From: Melioribacter roseus
Lineage (GTDB): Bacteria; Bacteroidota; Ignavibacteria; Ignavibacteriales; Melioribacteraceae
Assembly (NCBI GenBank): GCA_020722005.1
Contig: DYLP01000002.1
Coordinates: 51,660 to 115,659, forward strand
Reading direction: 5' to 3'
DNA length: 64,000 nucleotides
Both the position numbers and the translations under genes were made by a program. This document shows, one piece after another, positions 26,639 to 35,252 of the stretch. The number at the start of each line of letters is the position of its first letter. Positions within the stretch are counted from its first letter, which is position 1. The notes under the pieces were generated by a model that was not told the DNA's origin, did no database searches, and worked only from the letters and a program-made list of their open reading frames with translations.

Positions 26639-28047
26639 TATTCAAATCTCTCTTTAATGATTTTCACAAATTCTTCCATCTCCATCCCCCTCGAACCCTT
26701 TACGAGAATCACGGAATTTTTGAGTTCTTCGTACTTCAAGTAAATGGACAATTCTTCTCGATTTTTGAAATGGATGGTTTTTATTCCTCTTTTCTTTAAC
26801 TCGTCGCTCATGTATTTCATATAACGACCAAGTGTAAGTACATAAAGATTTTTTTCGGGCTTAAATAATGCAGCAAGTTGTTTATGAATTTTTGCCGATT
26901 TTTCCCCCAGTTCATAAATGTCGCCAAGGACAAAAATCCTATTATTGTACCCTTTTATTTTCTTTACAAGTTTATAAGCAGCTTCAACAGAAGCAGGACT
27001 TGAGTTATAAGTATCGTCGATTAAAAATAATTCACGCATTTTTACGACGTTTAACCTGCCTTTTGCTGGAACAAGTTTTTGCGAAGCTGTTTCGAGTTCT
27101 TCTTCGTTGGCGCCAACATACAACGCAATTGCCGCCGCAGAAAGAAAATTGATAGCGTTTGCTTCGCCGTATAAAGAAAGTTTAAACTCTCTTTCCATCT
27201 CTTTGTAATTAATTTTTAGTTTTGTCCTGCCATCTTTATCATAGCCATTAATTTTACCTTTAACAATCGGTCTATTTCGAAAACCGTATGTAATTACGTT
27301 CTTGAAATTTTTTTTATTCTTATTAAGTAATGGATCGTCATTATTAATAAAAACCACACCTCCATTATTATCAACGGTATACAAGAGAGCTGCTTTTTCT
27401 TGGTAAACCATATCTCTGTTTTGTAAAAATTCGATATGAGAATCGCCAATATTTGTTATTAATGCAAAATCGGGTTCAGCAATTCTGGCGGTATATTCAA
27501 TTTCACCGAAATGATTTGTGCCGTGTTCTAACACGATAAAATCTGTTTTTTCATTGCCCGATAAAAGAGTAAGCGGAACACCGATATGGTTGTTGTTATT
27601 TGCTTCTGTTTTGACCGTAATAAATTTCTCCGAAAGAATCGATGCCAGAATATCTTTGGTAGTGGTTTTTCCGGTGCTACCGGTAACGGAAATTACTCGT
27701 GCACAGATTTTTTTCCGCCACTTATTGGATAATTCGCCCAATGCTACAATTGTATCGGGTACTGAAACAATAGTAGTACGATAAGTATCAAAAGTGTTCG
27801 ATTCGAATATCTTTTTAAGTTTTCTTTTATTAACGACGAGCGCACCAGCACCTTTTTTAACAGCTTCGCCTAAAAAATCGTGTCCATCAAATCGCTCGCC
27901 TTTAATTGCAACATAAATGCATTTGCTTTTTATTTTCCGGGTGTCAATCGAAACTGCACCTATTGGTTTATAATATTCCGGATTATAAATTTCAGCGCCT
28001 TTAAGTTCGAACAAGTCTTCCAGCGATATTTTTATTTTACCACTCAT
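26638..28047 (-). CDS. murF: UDP-N-acetylmuramoyl-tripeptide--D-alanyl-D-alanine ligase
   Basis: 469 residues. MurF adds D-Ala-D-Ala to the UDP-MurNAc-tripeptide. The ATP loop GSTGKTTT is at 123-130, followed by EANNNNHIGVPLTLL near 154, the AlaDAla-ligase family GTNHFGEI near 176, and LIDDTYNSSPASVEAA near 332, a MurF signature. It overlaps murE by 4 bp. A ddl gene, which makes its substrate, is not in the window. Confidence 0.97.
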   Translation of the reverse strand: MSGKIKISLEDLFELKGAEIYNPEYYKPIGAVSIDTRKIKSKCIYVAIKGERFDGHDFLGEAVKKGAGALVVNKRKLKKIFESNTFDTYRTTIVSVPDTIVALGELSNKWRKKICARVISVTGSTGKTTTKDILASILSEKFITVKTEANNNNHIGVPLTLLSGNEKTDFIVLEHGTNHFGEIEYTARIAEPDFALITNIGDSHIEFLQNRDMVYQEKAALLYTVDNNGGVVFINNDDPLLNKNKKNFKNVITYGFRNRPIVKGKINGYDKDGRTKLKINYKEMEREFKLSLYGEANAINFLSAAAIALYVGANEEELETASQKLVPAKGRLNVVKMRELFLIDDTYNSSPASVEAAYKLVKKIKGYNNRIFVLGDIYELGEKSAKIHKQLAALFKPEKNLYVLTLGRYMKYMSDELKKRGIKTIHFKNREELSIYLKYEELKNSVILVKGSRGMEMEEFVKIIKERFE

Positions 28048-29513
28048 AAATTCAAGTATTTAATTGCAGTTTCTTTATCAGAAAAATGTTTTCTTACTCC
28101 GTTTATTTCCTGATAATTCTCGTGACCTTTGCCAGCGATGAGAATTACGGCATCCTCTTCGGACTTTTGTATTGCTTCCTTAATAGCTTTTTCACGGTTT
28201 TCAATGACGGTATAATTATCTTTTTGAATGCCTTGGACAATTTCGTGAATAATAGCCGAAGGATTCTCGGTACGAGGATTATCCGAAGTAACAAACACTT
28301 TATCGCTCATTTCGGAAGCAATTCTGCCCATTATTGGTCGTTTGGAGCGGTCGCGATCGCCGCCGCATCCAAATACTGTATAAACCGGTCGACTGTAACC
28401 CACGATATTTCTTATTGCTTTTAATGCCTGCATCAAAGAATCCGCAGTATGAGCATAATCGACAATCACCTTTTTTTCTCCTTCTGAGACCACCTCAAAT
28501 CTTCCTGGAACCTGAGGAGAATTTTCGATTGCATTGATAACCTGTTCTATTTCGATCGATTCCAGAACTCCGACTGCAAATGCTGCTGCAGCATTGTAAG
28601 CGTTAAAATGTCCAATCAATTTTGTGTGTAATCTGTGTTCTTTATCTTTATATATGATGACAAAATCTGTCCCGTCCAGTGAATATCTTATATCCTTAAT
28701 CATGAAATCAGCTTTTGGGGATGTTCCATAACTGGCTACTTTTGCTTTTGTATTTCGCACAATTTCATTTGAGCTCGGGTCGTCGGCATTAATAACAGCC
28801 CAGGCTTTATCTGGAAGCATATCAAACAAAATTTTTTTTGCTTTGAGATAGTTATCAAAAGTCAAATGATAATCCATGTGGTCGGAAGTAATATTTGTAA
28901 AAATGGCATAGTCGAAATCGAGAAAATCCACACGATGTAAGTCCAGCGCATGTGAAGAAACTTCCATCGAACAATATTTACAATCTGCTTTCACCATTCT
29001 ATCGAGTAAATAATTAATTTCGTGTGATTGTGGAGTTGTTAGCATTGTTTTGAATTCTTCATCACCGATAAAATTCGCAATTGTTCCTATTAAGCCGGCA
29101 TTGTAACCAGCAAACTTAAAAAGTGATTTGAGATAAAATGCCGTCGTGGTTTTTCCCTTAGTGCCTGTTACTCCAATTAATTTAATTTTTTTCGAAGGAC
29201 TATTGTAAAATCTGTCGGAGAATTCTGCCAGTGCTTTTCTACTATCTTCAACCAATATTTTAACCGCATTGCAATGTTCGAAAATCTTATCGGGTACTGC
29301 TTCGGGATTTTGCAATACAACAGCCTGAACGCCTTTATTCAATGCATCCTGGATAAATTTATGCCCGTCGGTTTTAAAACCTTCGATTGCAAAAAAGAGC
29401 GTGTATTTGTCCACATTTCGGGAATCGATAGAGAGATTGTTGATTTCCTTTTCTTCGGCATTACCCGTTACCTGTATGACACGGACGTTATTTAATAGTT
29501 CGTTAAGTTTCAT
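28044..29513 (-). CDS. murE: UDP-MurNAc-tripeptide synthetase, meso-diaminopimelate type
   Basis: 489 residues. MurE adds the third amino acid of the stem peptide. The ATP loop GTKGKTTT is at 117-124, the carbamylated lysine motif YLKAKKILF near 222-230, and DNPR at 411-414 is the diagnostic motif for meso-diaminopimelate rather than L-lysine, indicating a Gram-negative-type peptidoglycan. One base separates it from the ftsI stop and it overlaps murF. Confidence 0.97.
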   Translation of the reverse strand: MKLNELLNNVRVIQVTGNAEEKEINNLSIDSRNVDKYTLFFAIEGFKTDGHKFIQDALNKGVQAVVLQNPEAVPDKIFEHCNAVKILVEDSRKALAEFSDRFYNSPSKKIKLIGVTGTKGKTTTAFYLKSLFKFAGYNAGLIGTIANFIGDEEFKTMLTTPQSHEINYLLDRMVKADCKYCSMEVSSHALDLHRVDFLDFDYAIFTNITSDHMDYHLTFDNYLKAKKILFDMLPDKAWAVINADDPSSNEIVRNTKAKVASYGTSPKADFMIKDIRYSLDGTDFVIIYKDKEHRLHTKLIGHFNAYNAAAAFAVGVLESIEIEQVINAIENSPQVPGRFEVVSEGEKKVIVDYAHTADSLMQALKAIRNIVGYSRPVYTVFGCGGDRDRSKRPIMGRIASEMSDKVFVTSDNPRTENPSAIIHEIVQGIQKDNYTVIENREKAIKEAIQKSEEDAVILIAGKGHENYQEINGVRKHFSDKETAIKYLNL

Positions 29514-29514
29514 T

Positions 29515-31536
29515 TCAATTTAGATTCAGAACTTTTCTATTAATATTTAATTGACATTTAATATTGCATATCGAGCTGGAGGTAAGTTTTTCACCGGGCT
29601 CAATACTTTGCGAAACGACATATCCACTACCGTTAATTTTATATTTGATTCCGAGTCCATTCATTATCACTATGGCGTCGCGTAAATTCATTTTTCTTAA
29701 GTCTGGCATCACGCCCTTTTGAACATTAATTTTGCTCGGTCTATCAGGCAGCATCTTTTTTTCATTAGTTGGATTAAAAAATTTATCGTAATAATTTTCT
29801 TTTGTATTTACATCTTCGGCAATCAATTGTTCTATTAATTTCTTTTTCCTAACAATTTTCTTTCTTGTTGGTGCAAGCGATAAATCATATTCAAGAAGAC
29901 GATTGGCAATATTTTTAAATACTGGGGCTGCAACCAGACCACCGTACTTTGCAATTTCAGGCGAATCGATCAAAATCAGGCACACAATCTGAGGATTTTC
30001 GGCAGGCAAATAGCCAATGAAAGACGAATTATACTTGCCTTTTACGTATTTACCGTTGACAAGCTTTTGCGAAGTTCCAGTCTTGCCACCAACATAAACG
30101 TAATCGAGTTGAGCGGCAGTAGCCGTACCTTTTTCTACAACTCCAATCATCATATCCCTGATTTTATGGGACACTTTTTCATCAATTACCCTTCTAATTT
30201 TTTTCGGTTCACTAATACTGACAACTTCTCCATTTGGATTCGTAATCTTTTCAACTACATAAGGTTTATAGAGAACACCGCCGTTTATCAGAGCACTGAA
30301 TGCTGTGATCATTTGCAAAGGAGTAACTGAGAATTCATAACCGAACGACATGAATGCTTTGGACAGTTTTGAAAAATTTTTTGGCTTTTTCAAATAACCT
30401 TCTGCTTCGCCTGAAATTTCGATATAAGTAGGATTACCAAAACCGTAATTCCTCAGATAGCGATAAAAAAGTTCGTCCGATATACGAGTCGACAATTTCG
30501 CTATTCCAACATTACTCGATTGTTCAAGAACCTCTCTTACCGTAAGGACATCATGAGGATGAGTGTCCGTTATACTGGTTCTATAAAAAGTGATTTTTCC
30601 TCCTTCGACGTCAATTAGTTCGTTTTCTTTTGCAAGTTTTTCATTAAATAAAATCGAGAGAACAAAAGGTTTCATTGTCGAGCCCGGCTCATACGTGTCG
30701 GTAAGGGCTCTGTTCCTTCTTTCGGTGGCAGAGAAAAGATTGTAATTGGCAGGGTCGAAGTCAGGAACGTTTGCCAATGCCAGGATTGCACCGTTATTCG
30801 GGTTCATTATAATACCGACGCCTGACTCGCCGTTATATTTTTTCATTCCTGCAATAAGTTCTTCCTGCAGTATTTTTTGATAAGTTTTATTGATTGTCAA
30901 CACCACATTATTTCCGGGAACGGGAGGAATTGAATGACTTTCATCAACAGAAATTATTTTACCCATCACATCTCGTTCAAATAAATACCTGCCGTCTTTA
31001 CCGGCAAGGAACTCGTCATAAACTTTTTCGATGCCTTCTACACCTTTCAATTCTCTATTAACGTATCCAATAACGTGAGCCGCTAAATTTCCATAAGGAT
31101 AAACTCGCGTGAAATCTTCCTCATAAAAGAAACCATCAATAATCAGTTTTTTCAGGTGGAGAGCTTTCGACATCAGCACTTTTCTTTCGATGCAAACGTT
31201 GCGCTTTCCGTTGCGAATTATTTTTTTGTAGTAAGATACAGGCTTGCCGAACGTTTTCGAAAAAACCTTAGATATAGTATCTATCTGGGATTCGTTAATC
31301 ATTCTCGTATCAACAAAGAAAGAAACATTGTCGCGCGTAAATGACAGAACTTCGCCGTTACAGTCCTTAATAATACCTCTTTCGGCTCGAATAACTCTGG
31401 GTTTGTTCTGCTGGCGTTCCGCAACCAGAGTATAGTATTCATTTTTGAGTATTTGGATCGAAAAAAGTTTTGCCAGCAAAAGCAGAAAAAAGAGAAAAAC
31501 AAATCCAGTAATAATTAAAGCTCTTGAATTAATCAT
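29515..31536 (-). CDS. ftsI: Septal penicillin-binding protein (FtsI/PBP2B class) with one PASTA domain
   Basis: 673 residues from the ATG at 31536; a TTG 24 bases upstream is less likely because ATGATTAA gives a typical 8-base overlap with the ftsL stop. This is the septal transpeptidase: one N-terminal membrane helix (about 6-26), a class B PBP dimerisation domain, and a transpeptidase domain with the active-site STMK at 286-289, SSN at 340-342 and KTG at 485-487. After about residue 615 a single PASTA unit follows (GVMPDLRKMNLRDAI... to the end), as in Spo/PBP2x-like proteins. It partners with FtsW encoded downstream. Confidence 0.96.
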   Translation of the reverse strand: MINSRALIITGFVFLFFLLLLAKLFSIQILKNEYYTLVAERQQNKPRVIRAERGIIKDCNGEVLSFTRDNVSFFVDTRMINESQIDTISKVFSKTFGKPVSYYKKIIRNGKRNVCIERKVLMSKALHLKKLIIDGFFYEEDFTRVYPYGNLAAHVIGYVNRELKGVEGIEKVYDEFLAGKDGRYLFERDVMGKIISVDESHSIPPVPGNNVVLTINKTYQKILQEELIAGMKKYNGESGVGIIMNPNNGAILALANVPDFDPANYNLFSATERRNRALTDTYEPGSTMKPFVLSILFNEKLAKENELIDVEGGKITFYRTSITDTHPHDVLTVREVLEQSSNVGIAKLSTRISDELFYRYLRNYGFGNPTYIEISGEAEGYLKKPKNFSKLSKAFMSFGYEFSVTPLQMITAFSALINGGVLYKPYVVEKITNPNGEVVSISEPKKIRRVIDEKVSHKIRDMMIGVVEKGTATAAQLDYVYVGGKTGTSQKLVNGKYVKGKYNSSFIGYLPAENPQIVCLILIDSPEIAKYGGLVAAPVFKNIANRLLEYDLSLAPTRKKIVRKKKLIEQLIAEDVNTKENYYDKFFNPTNEKKMLPDRPSKINVQKGVMPDLRKMNLRDAIVIMNGLGIKYKINGSGYVVSQSIEPGEKLTSSSICNIKCQLNINRKVLNLN

Positions 31537-31849
31537 ATTTTTCTTGCAACATTTTTTCAAGCTGTTTTATCTGGTATTTATTCACATGAATTGTTTTAAG
31601 ATTTTCAACCGGGCTTAGCATTCCGAGCGAATCTTTTGCGATTTTTATAATTCTTTCCTCAGAACTTAGTTTTTGAATTTCCACTGTACTCATCTCAATG
31701 CGATTCATTTTTTCGTTGAGCAATTCTGTCTTGTTAATTTTTTCACGTTTCATATTTTTGATTTCGTTTACCGTAGCAACGTGGAGAAAAATCAAAAAAG
31801 CTAAAGCAAATACAATAAAAAGAAAGCGTATTGTCGATGATTTGATCAT
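31529..31849 (-). CDS. ftsL: FtsL-like division protein
   Basis: 106 residues: a short N-terminus, one membrane helix (about 8-25), then a charged coiled-coil (about 30-60) and a conserved FtsL-like end with EERIIKIAKDSLGMLSPVE (about 64-82). FtsL forms the periplasmic coiled-coil with FtsB and FtsQ that activates FtsWI. Sequence identity in this family is low; size, topology, the 'A.e.LGM..P' pattern and position between rsmH and ftsI carry the call. It follows the rsmH stop by one base and overlaps ftsI by 8 bases. Confidence 0.88.
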   Translation of the reverse strand: MIKSSTIRFLFIVFALAFLIFLHVATVNEIKNMKREKINKTELLNEKMNRIEMSTVEIQKLSSEERIIKIAKDSLGMLSPVENLKTIHVNKYQIKQLEKMLQEKYD

Positions 31850-31850
31850 A

Positions 31851-32771
31851 CTAAATTCTCTCGGCTGCTCTTAATTTTGCGCTTCTTGCTCTGCGATTTT
31901 TCATAATCTCCTCTTCTGAGGGTACGAGCGGTTTGGTATTAATCAATTTTAACCGTGCCTCTTTATTACAAACACAAATTGGACTTTGAGGTGGACAGAC
32001 GCACTCGAGGGTTTCATATTTAAACTTTTCTTTTACAATTCTATCCTCGAGTGAATGAAAACTAATTACTACAATCCTGCCCCCCTTTTTCATCAAGTCG
32101 ATCGATTTGTTGAGGAAAACTTCGAGTTCTTCCAGCTCGTTATTTACATAAATACGTAATGCCTGAAATACACGCGCAAGAGTTTTGTTCAAAAATCTTT
32201 GTGGAGTTATATCGGCAATTATGTTTCTCAGCTGGCTTGAAGATTCGAATTTATTTTTTTTTCTGTACTCGACGATTTTTCTGGCAATTTGTCTGGATTT
32301 TCTTTCTTCGCCGTATTTAAAAATAATACTGGCTAATTCATCTTCGGGAGCGTTGTTCAGTAATTCAGCGGCTGTAATGCCTTCCGATTTATTCATCCTC
32401 AGATCAAGGGGCGAATCCTCTCTGAATGTAAAACCTTTGTCGGGGTCGTCGAGTTGCAGAGAAGATACCCCCAGATCTAAAAAGATGCCGTCAAACATTT
32501 CAATGAACTCAATCTTTGCTATAACATCAATATTTGTAAACGATGTATTGTAGACTATGTATCTCGACTCGTTTTCGAACAATTTTTTGCAATGGTTGAA
32601 TGCATCAAAGTCTTTGTCGGTGGCAACGAGTCTACCTCTTTCGCTCAGTGAATTCAAAATTTTTTCTGCATGTCCACCGTAGCCAGCCGTCCCTTCAAAA
32701 TAAGCGCCGTCTCTGTTCCATACCAATAACTCCACGCTCTCCTTCAGGAGAACCGGTTCGTGTCGATTCAT
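31851..32771 (-). CDS. rsmH: 16S rRNA m4C1402 methyltransferase
   Basis: 306 residues, typical of RsmH (MraW), which N4-methylates cytosine 1402 in the P-site of 16S rRNA using S-adenosylmethionine. The start MNRHEPVLLKESVELL, the SAM loop FEGTAGYGGHAEKIL near 26-40, DGIFLDLGVSSLQLD near 95-109, the FxxEDSPLDLRM stretch near 115, and VISFHSLEDRIVK near 225-237 are diagnostic. It overlaps mraZ by 4 bp (ATGA). Confidence 0.97.
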   Translation of the reverse strand: MNRHEPVLLKESVELLVWNRDGAYFEGTAGYGGHAEKILNSLSERGRLVATDKDFDAFNHCKKLFENESRYIVYNTSFTNIDVIAKIEFIEMFDGIFLDLGVSSLQLDDPDKGFTFREDSPLDLRMNKSEGITAAELLNNAPEDELASIIFKYGEERKSRQIARKIVEYRKKNKFESSSQLRNIIADITPQRFLNKTLARVFQALRIYVNNELEELEVFLNKSIDLMKKGGRIVVISFHSLEDRIVKEKFKYETLECVCPPQSPICVCNKEARLKLINTKPLVPSEEEIMKNRRARSAKLRAAERI

Positions 32772-33217
32772 TTTTTCTTATTCGACATTACCTGTTTAGC
32801 AATTTCAGCAAACGATAATCTATTTTCTTTCTTGTGCGCTTCGTAAATAGAAGGATTCCATATTTCGATTTTCTTATTCTGTCCGAGTATGAGTACGTCC
32901 TTTTCGATTTCAGCAAATTCGATTAGTTTTTTTGGAATCAACAGACGAGCTTGCGAATCGAGCTTATCTTCCGACGCGTACTCGAACAATAGTCTCTTAA
33001 AGATCGATTCTTCAGGGTCGAAATCGTCGAGTTGATTTATACGCGGCAATACTTCTTCGCGCCAATAGTCGAGCGGATATAAATCGATGCATTGCACTAT
33101 TCCCCTTGTCATCACAAACGTTTCGTTGGCAGCTTCGTTTATATACTTTCGGTATTTGGATGGTATACTTACCCTACCCTTTGCATCCATCGAATATGTG
33201 AAGCTACCTATAAACAT
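32768..33217 (-). CDS. mraZ: Transcriptional regulator MraZ
   Basis: 149 residues, with two AbrB/SpoVT-like swapped-hairpin units: FTYSMDAKGRVSIPSKYRKY (about 6-25) and SEDKLDSQARLLIPKKLIEF (about 79-98), each with the D-x-(K/Q)-(G/A)-R core that contacts DNA. MraZ is a ring-forming DNA-binding protein that regulates the dcw cluster from repeated sites in front of its own gene. Such repeats are present immediately upstream here (33221-33250) and overlap the Shine-Dalgarno GGAG, so autoregulation is well supported by layout. Confidence 0.97.
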   Translation of the reverse strand: MFIGSFTYSMDAKGRVSIPSKYRKYINEAANETFVMTRGIVQCIDLYPLDYWREEVLPRINQLDDFDPEESIFKRLLFEYASEDKLDSQARLLIPKKLIEFAEIEKDVLILGQNKKIEIWNPSIYEAHKKENRLSFAEIAKQVMSNKKK

Positions 33218-33220
33218 ATT

Positions 33221-33250
33221 TCTCCACTTTTATACACTTTTTACCACTTG
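33221..33250 (-). promoter_or_regulatory. MraZ operator: three phased AAAGTG decamers
   Basis: On the minus strand three consecutive decamers CAAGTGGTAA, AAAGTGTATA and AAAGTGGAGA lie end to end, 3 bases before the mraZ ATG. They match the AAAGTG(T/G)N3 repeat form described for MraZ boxes. The last decamer also holds the GGAG Shine-Dalgarno, so bound MraZ would block both transcription start and ribosome access. Confidence 0.85.
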
Positions 33251-33255
33251 GGTGC

Positions 33256-33285
33256 AAAATAACTGTTTTTATGTGGGATTGTCAA
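33256..33285 (-). promoter_or_regulatory. Predicted dcw promoter
   Basis: On the minus strand, a perfect -35 TTGACA (33280-33285) is followed after 17 bases by TTATTT (33257-33262), or after 18 by TATTTT (33256-33261). The start of transcription would fall at about 33250, at the upstream edge of the MraZ operator. This is the only clear promoter ahead of the fourteen-gene dcw cluster. Confidence 0.65.
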
Positions 33286-33402
33286 GACATTTTTCGAAAA
33301 AAATTAGATTATCCACTTTTGTGTGATTGCGGATAATTGAGAGTTACTATGGGGAAAATCAGGGTAGTACTTAAATTGAAAAATAAATAAGGCAATAAAG
33401 AT

Positions 33403-33478
33403 TGGAGCCATCTGGGGGACTTGAACCCCCGACCCGCGCATTACGAATGCGCTGCTCTACCAACTGAGCTAAGATGGC
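33403..33478 (-). tRNA. tRNA-Thr (CGT)
   Basis: 76 nt including an encoded CCA. The 7-bp acceptor stem GCCATCT/AGATGGC, D arm GCTCAGTTGGTAGAGC, anticodon stem GCGCA/TGCGC with loop TTCGTAA (anticodon CGT, reading ACG), and T arm with GGTTCAAGTCC are all present. It begins only 11 bases after the stop of the small basic protein gene, so it may be cut from that transcript. Confidence 0.95.
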
Positions 33479-33489
33479 TTATAATAATG

Positions 33490-33585
33490 TTATCTTAATT
33501 TCTTTTTGTGACGATTTTTGCGTAGTCTTTTTTTACGTTTGTGCGTCGCCATTTTATGACGTTTTCTTTTTCTACCGCAAGGCAT
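33490..33585 (-). CDS. 31-residue basic COX24/AURKAIP1-like protein, probable ribosomal protein
   Basis: Encodes 31 residues (MPCGRKRKRHKMATHKRKKR followed by LRKNRHKKKLR), more than half Lys/Arg. It has a good Shine-Dalgarno (AAAGGAG, 8 bases from the ATG). The KRHKMxTHKRKKRLRKNRHKKK pattern is that of the AURKAIP1/COX24 domain (mitochondrial mS38) seen in short proteins of Bacteroidota and relatives, which associate with the ribosome. It lies between a TPR protein gene (13 bases upstream) and tRNA-Thr (11 bases downstream). Recognition is by pattern; the ribosomal role is known for the family, not shown here. Confidence 0.82.
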   Translation of the reverse strand: MPCGRKRKRHKMATHKRKKRLRKNRHKKKLR

Positions 33586-33598
33586 TTATATTCTCCTT

Positions 33599-34291
33599 TT
33601 AATGTGAATTAATCAATTCCTCTGCTTTTTTACCGATATTGTTATTCGGATCAATTTCAACTGCTTTACGCCACCACTCGATGGCTTCGTCGTGCTTACC
33701 CGATGTCAAACTCACGATGCCAAGATTGAGATGTGCTATCTGGTGTCTGGGTTGATATTTAAGAGCTTCTTTCATCCATTTTTCTGCTTCAGTATAATCC
33801 TGCATATCGTAATAACAAACTCCCATATCAACAAGCACATCGGCGTTCGACGAATCGAGTTTCAGATATTCTTTGTACCTTTCGATTGCTTTTTGTTTAA
33901 ATCCCGCATCATTCAGCATATGGGCAAGCGTAAGAATTTTTTCCTTATCGTCTGGATTTGCTTTAAGTTCATTTTCAAGAGCATTAATTTGCTGTAGATT
34001 CGATAAGTCGACACCCTTATGAACATCTTCAAAACTTTGAGTTTCACTCTCTGCAATCTCGGGTTCGTTAAATACTCCGGAAGAATAAAGTATTACTCCT
34101 CCTACAGCAATGAGCAAAAGAACAATATATATAATTTTTTTAAAGCTGAGTTCTTTTCCGTTTAGCGAATTAGTTCCACTATTTATTACATTTTTAGACT
34201 TTCCCGTTTTAGTTCCGCAATATGGACAATAGACAAAATCTTTTTCAAGCTTTTTACCGCACGTTGCACAATTTTTCAAATCGTTATTCAT
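33599..34291 (-). CDS. Zinc-ribbon membrane protein with TPR repeats
   Basis: 230 residues. A rubredoxin-like zinc ribbon is formed by Cys8, Cys11, Cys22 and Cys25 (CATCG...CPYCG). One membrane helix follows (about 52-72), then at least three tetratricopeptide repeats (about 95-225: ALENELKANPDDKEKIL, AIERYKEYLKLDSSNADVL, AEKWMKEALKYQPRHQIAHL, AIEWWRKAVEIDPNN). It is likely an inner-membrane scaffold with its repeats on the far side; the partner is unknown. It starts 10 bases after the HU gene stop and is followed by the small basic protein gene. Confidence 0.75.
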   Translation of the reverse strand: MNNDLKNCATCGKKLEKDFVYCPYCGTKTGKSKNVINSGTNSLNGKELSFKKIIYIVLLLIAVGGVILYSSGVFNEPEIAESETQSFEDVHKGVDLSNLQQINALENELKANPDDKEKILTLAHMLNDAGFKQKAIERYKEYLKLDSSNADVLVDMGVCYYDMQDYTEAEKWMKEALKYQPRHQIAHLNLGIVSLTSGKHDEAIEWWRKAVEIDPNNNIGKKAEELINSH

Positions 34292-34301
34292 TCGAATTCG
34301 C

Positions 34302-34595
34302 TTATTGTTTTTCTTTCATGCCTCTGTCGACTGCATCTTTAAAGTCCTTAGAAAATTTGAATACAGGAACATAATGTTCCTCTACAAATACCTGTTCGCC
34401 TGTTCTGGGATTGCGGGCATAACGGGGTTTTTTCTTTTTAACCTTGTAACTGCCGAATCCTCTGATTTCAATGCCGTTTCCTTCCTGAAGCGCCTGTATT
34501 ACAGTATTAAGAAAACCTTCAATTATTGCTTCAGTTTCAAGCTTCGTCAGTCCAGTTCCGTTTGCAACCCTTTCTACAATATCTGCTTTAGTCAT
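34302..34595 (-). CDS. HU/IHF-type DNA-binding protein
   Basis: 97 residues from the ATG at 34595; a longer frame starting at 34646 adds 17 unrelated residues. It has the HU fold: MTKADIVERVANGTGLTKLE at the N-terminus, GIEIRGFGSYKVKKK near 46-60, and the DNA-wrapping beta-arm PRYARNPRTGEQVFVEEHYVPVFK (about 61-84) with the conserved RNP-x-TGE. It is a small histone-like protein that bends DNA. It heads a short run with the TPR protein and the small basic protein. HU and IHF subunits cannot be told apart reliably by sequence here. Confidence 0.93.
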   Translation of the reverse strand: MTKADIVERVANGTGLTKLETEAIIEGFLNTVIQALQEGNGIEIRGFGSYKVKKKKPRYARNPRTGEQVFVEEHYVPVFKFSKDFKDAVDRGMKEKQ

Positions 34596-34769
34596 CTCGG
34601 CACCTTTAATGCTTTTTTTAGCACGGAAAAATATTAAATAATCCAATAAATTCCAATCCTAAAATGACTTATAGATATTACTTAACCCCATTTGTTTCAT
34701 TGTGGCACACAAGTCTTAAATTAAGTCTCAATTTCTATAGGAAATCAGGTTTTTTACGCTTTTTCCTGA

Positions 34770-34784
34770 TGGCACAGGAATTGT
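34770..34784 (+). promoter_or_regulatory. Sigma-54-like promoter
   Basis: TGGCACAGGAATTGT matches the -24/-12 consensus TGGCACRNNNNTTGC with the right spacing and one mismatch (T for C in the -12 GC). Transcription would start near 34795, just before the Shine-Dalgarno AAAGGAA of the gene at 34827. An AATCAGG...CCTGAT inverted repeat lies immediately upstream (about 34744-34770). Confidence 0.5.
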
Positions 34785-34826
34785 GTATTGAATTGCAAAA
34801 CTAACAGAGAACGAAAGGAATTAGAA

Positions 34827-35207
34827 ATGACACTGTTACCGATTATTTATACAAGTTTAATTTTCTTTCTCAGTCTGATGTTATTTGTGCTATTGGTCTC
34901 TTATATAACATTTAAATTGAGAAAACAAGAAAATCCTGCTATCGTCGAAGAAAGGGATAAATTAATTCAGAGACAATACAATCACCAGACTCCAGCTTTA
35001 GCAAAACAGTATTATCAACATTATTATGAAAAACCAAGTATTGCAGTCCATTTTGATGAAGTAAAGAAACACGAACGGAAAAGAAGCTCTTCAAAGCCTA
35101 GTCCTCGTAGGACTTCTACAAAAAAGCGCATTGAAATTGTTAACGAAAAATTTACTGATAAAAGCGCTTCCTATAACAATGTTTTCTTTAACTACTACGC
35201 AGACTAA
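34827..35207 (+). CDS. Small membrane protein of unknown function
   Basis: 126 residues. I do not recognise a family. One N-terminal membrane helix (about 3-27, SLIFFLSLMLFVLLVSYITF) is followed by a charged, mostly hydrophilic tail that is rich in Arg, Lys, Ser and Pro in its middle (KHERKRSSSKPSPRRTSTKK). The ATG at 34827 is preferred over one at 34788 because AAAGGAA lies 7 bases before it and the predicted sigma-54 start is at about 34795. It is the first of a run of plus-strand genes leading to copZ-copA, but nothing shows a copper function. Confidence 0.65.
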   Translation: MTLLPIIYTSLIFFLSLMLFVLLVSYITFKLRKQENPAIVEERDKLIQRQYNHQTPALAKQYYQHYYEKPSIAVHFDEVKKHERKRSSSKPSPRRTSTKKRIEIVNEKFTDKSASYNNVFFNYYAD

Positions 35208-35252
35208 AAATTATCCGTTTTAATTTAAGGAGTAATTTGTATATCTTAGGTT

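Noticed and set aside
33309..33317. DnaA box (TTATCCACT) upstream of mraZ
   Set aside because: One mismatch and a single copy; the same bases read on the other strand fit a MraZ-type AAAGTGGATA unit better. No origin features around it.
34703..34722. Second TGGCAC as another sigma-54 site
   Set aside because: The -12 part reads TCTT instead of TTGC, so the match fails.
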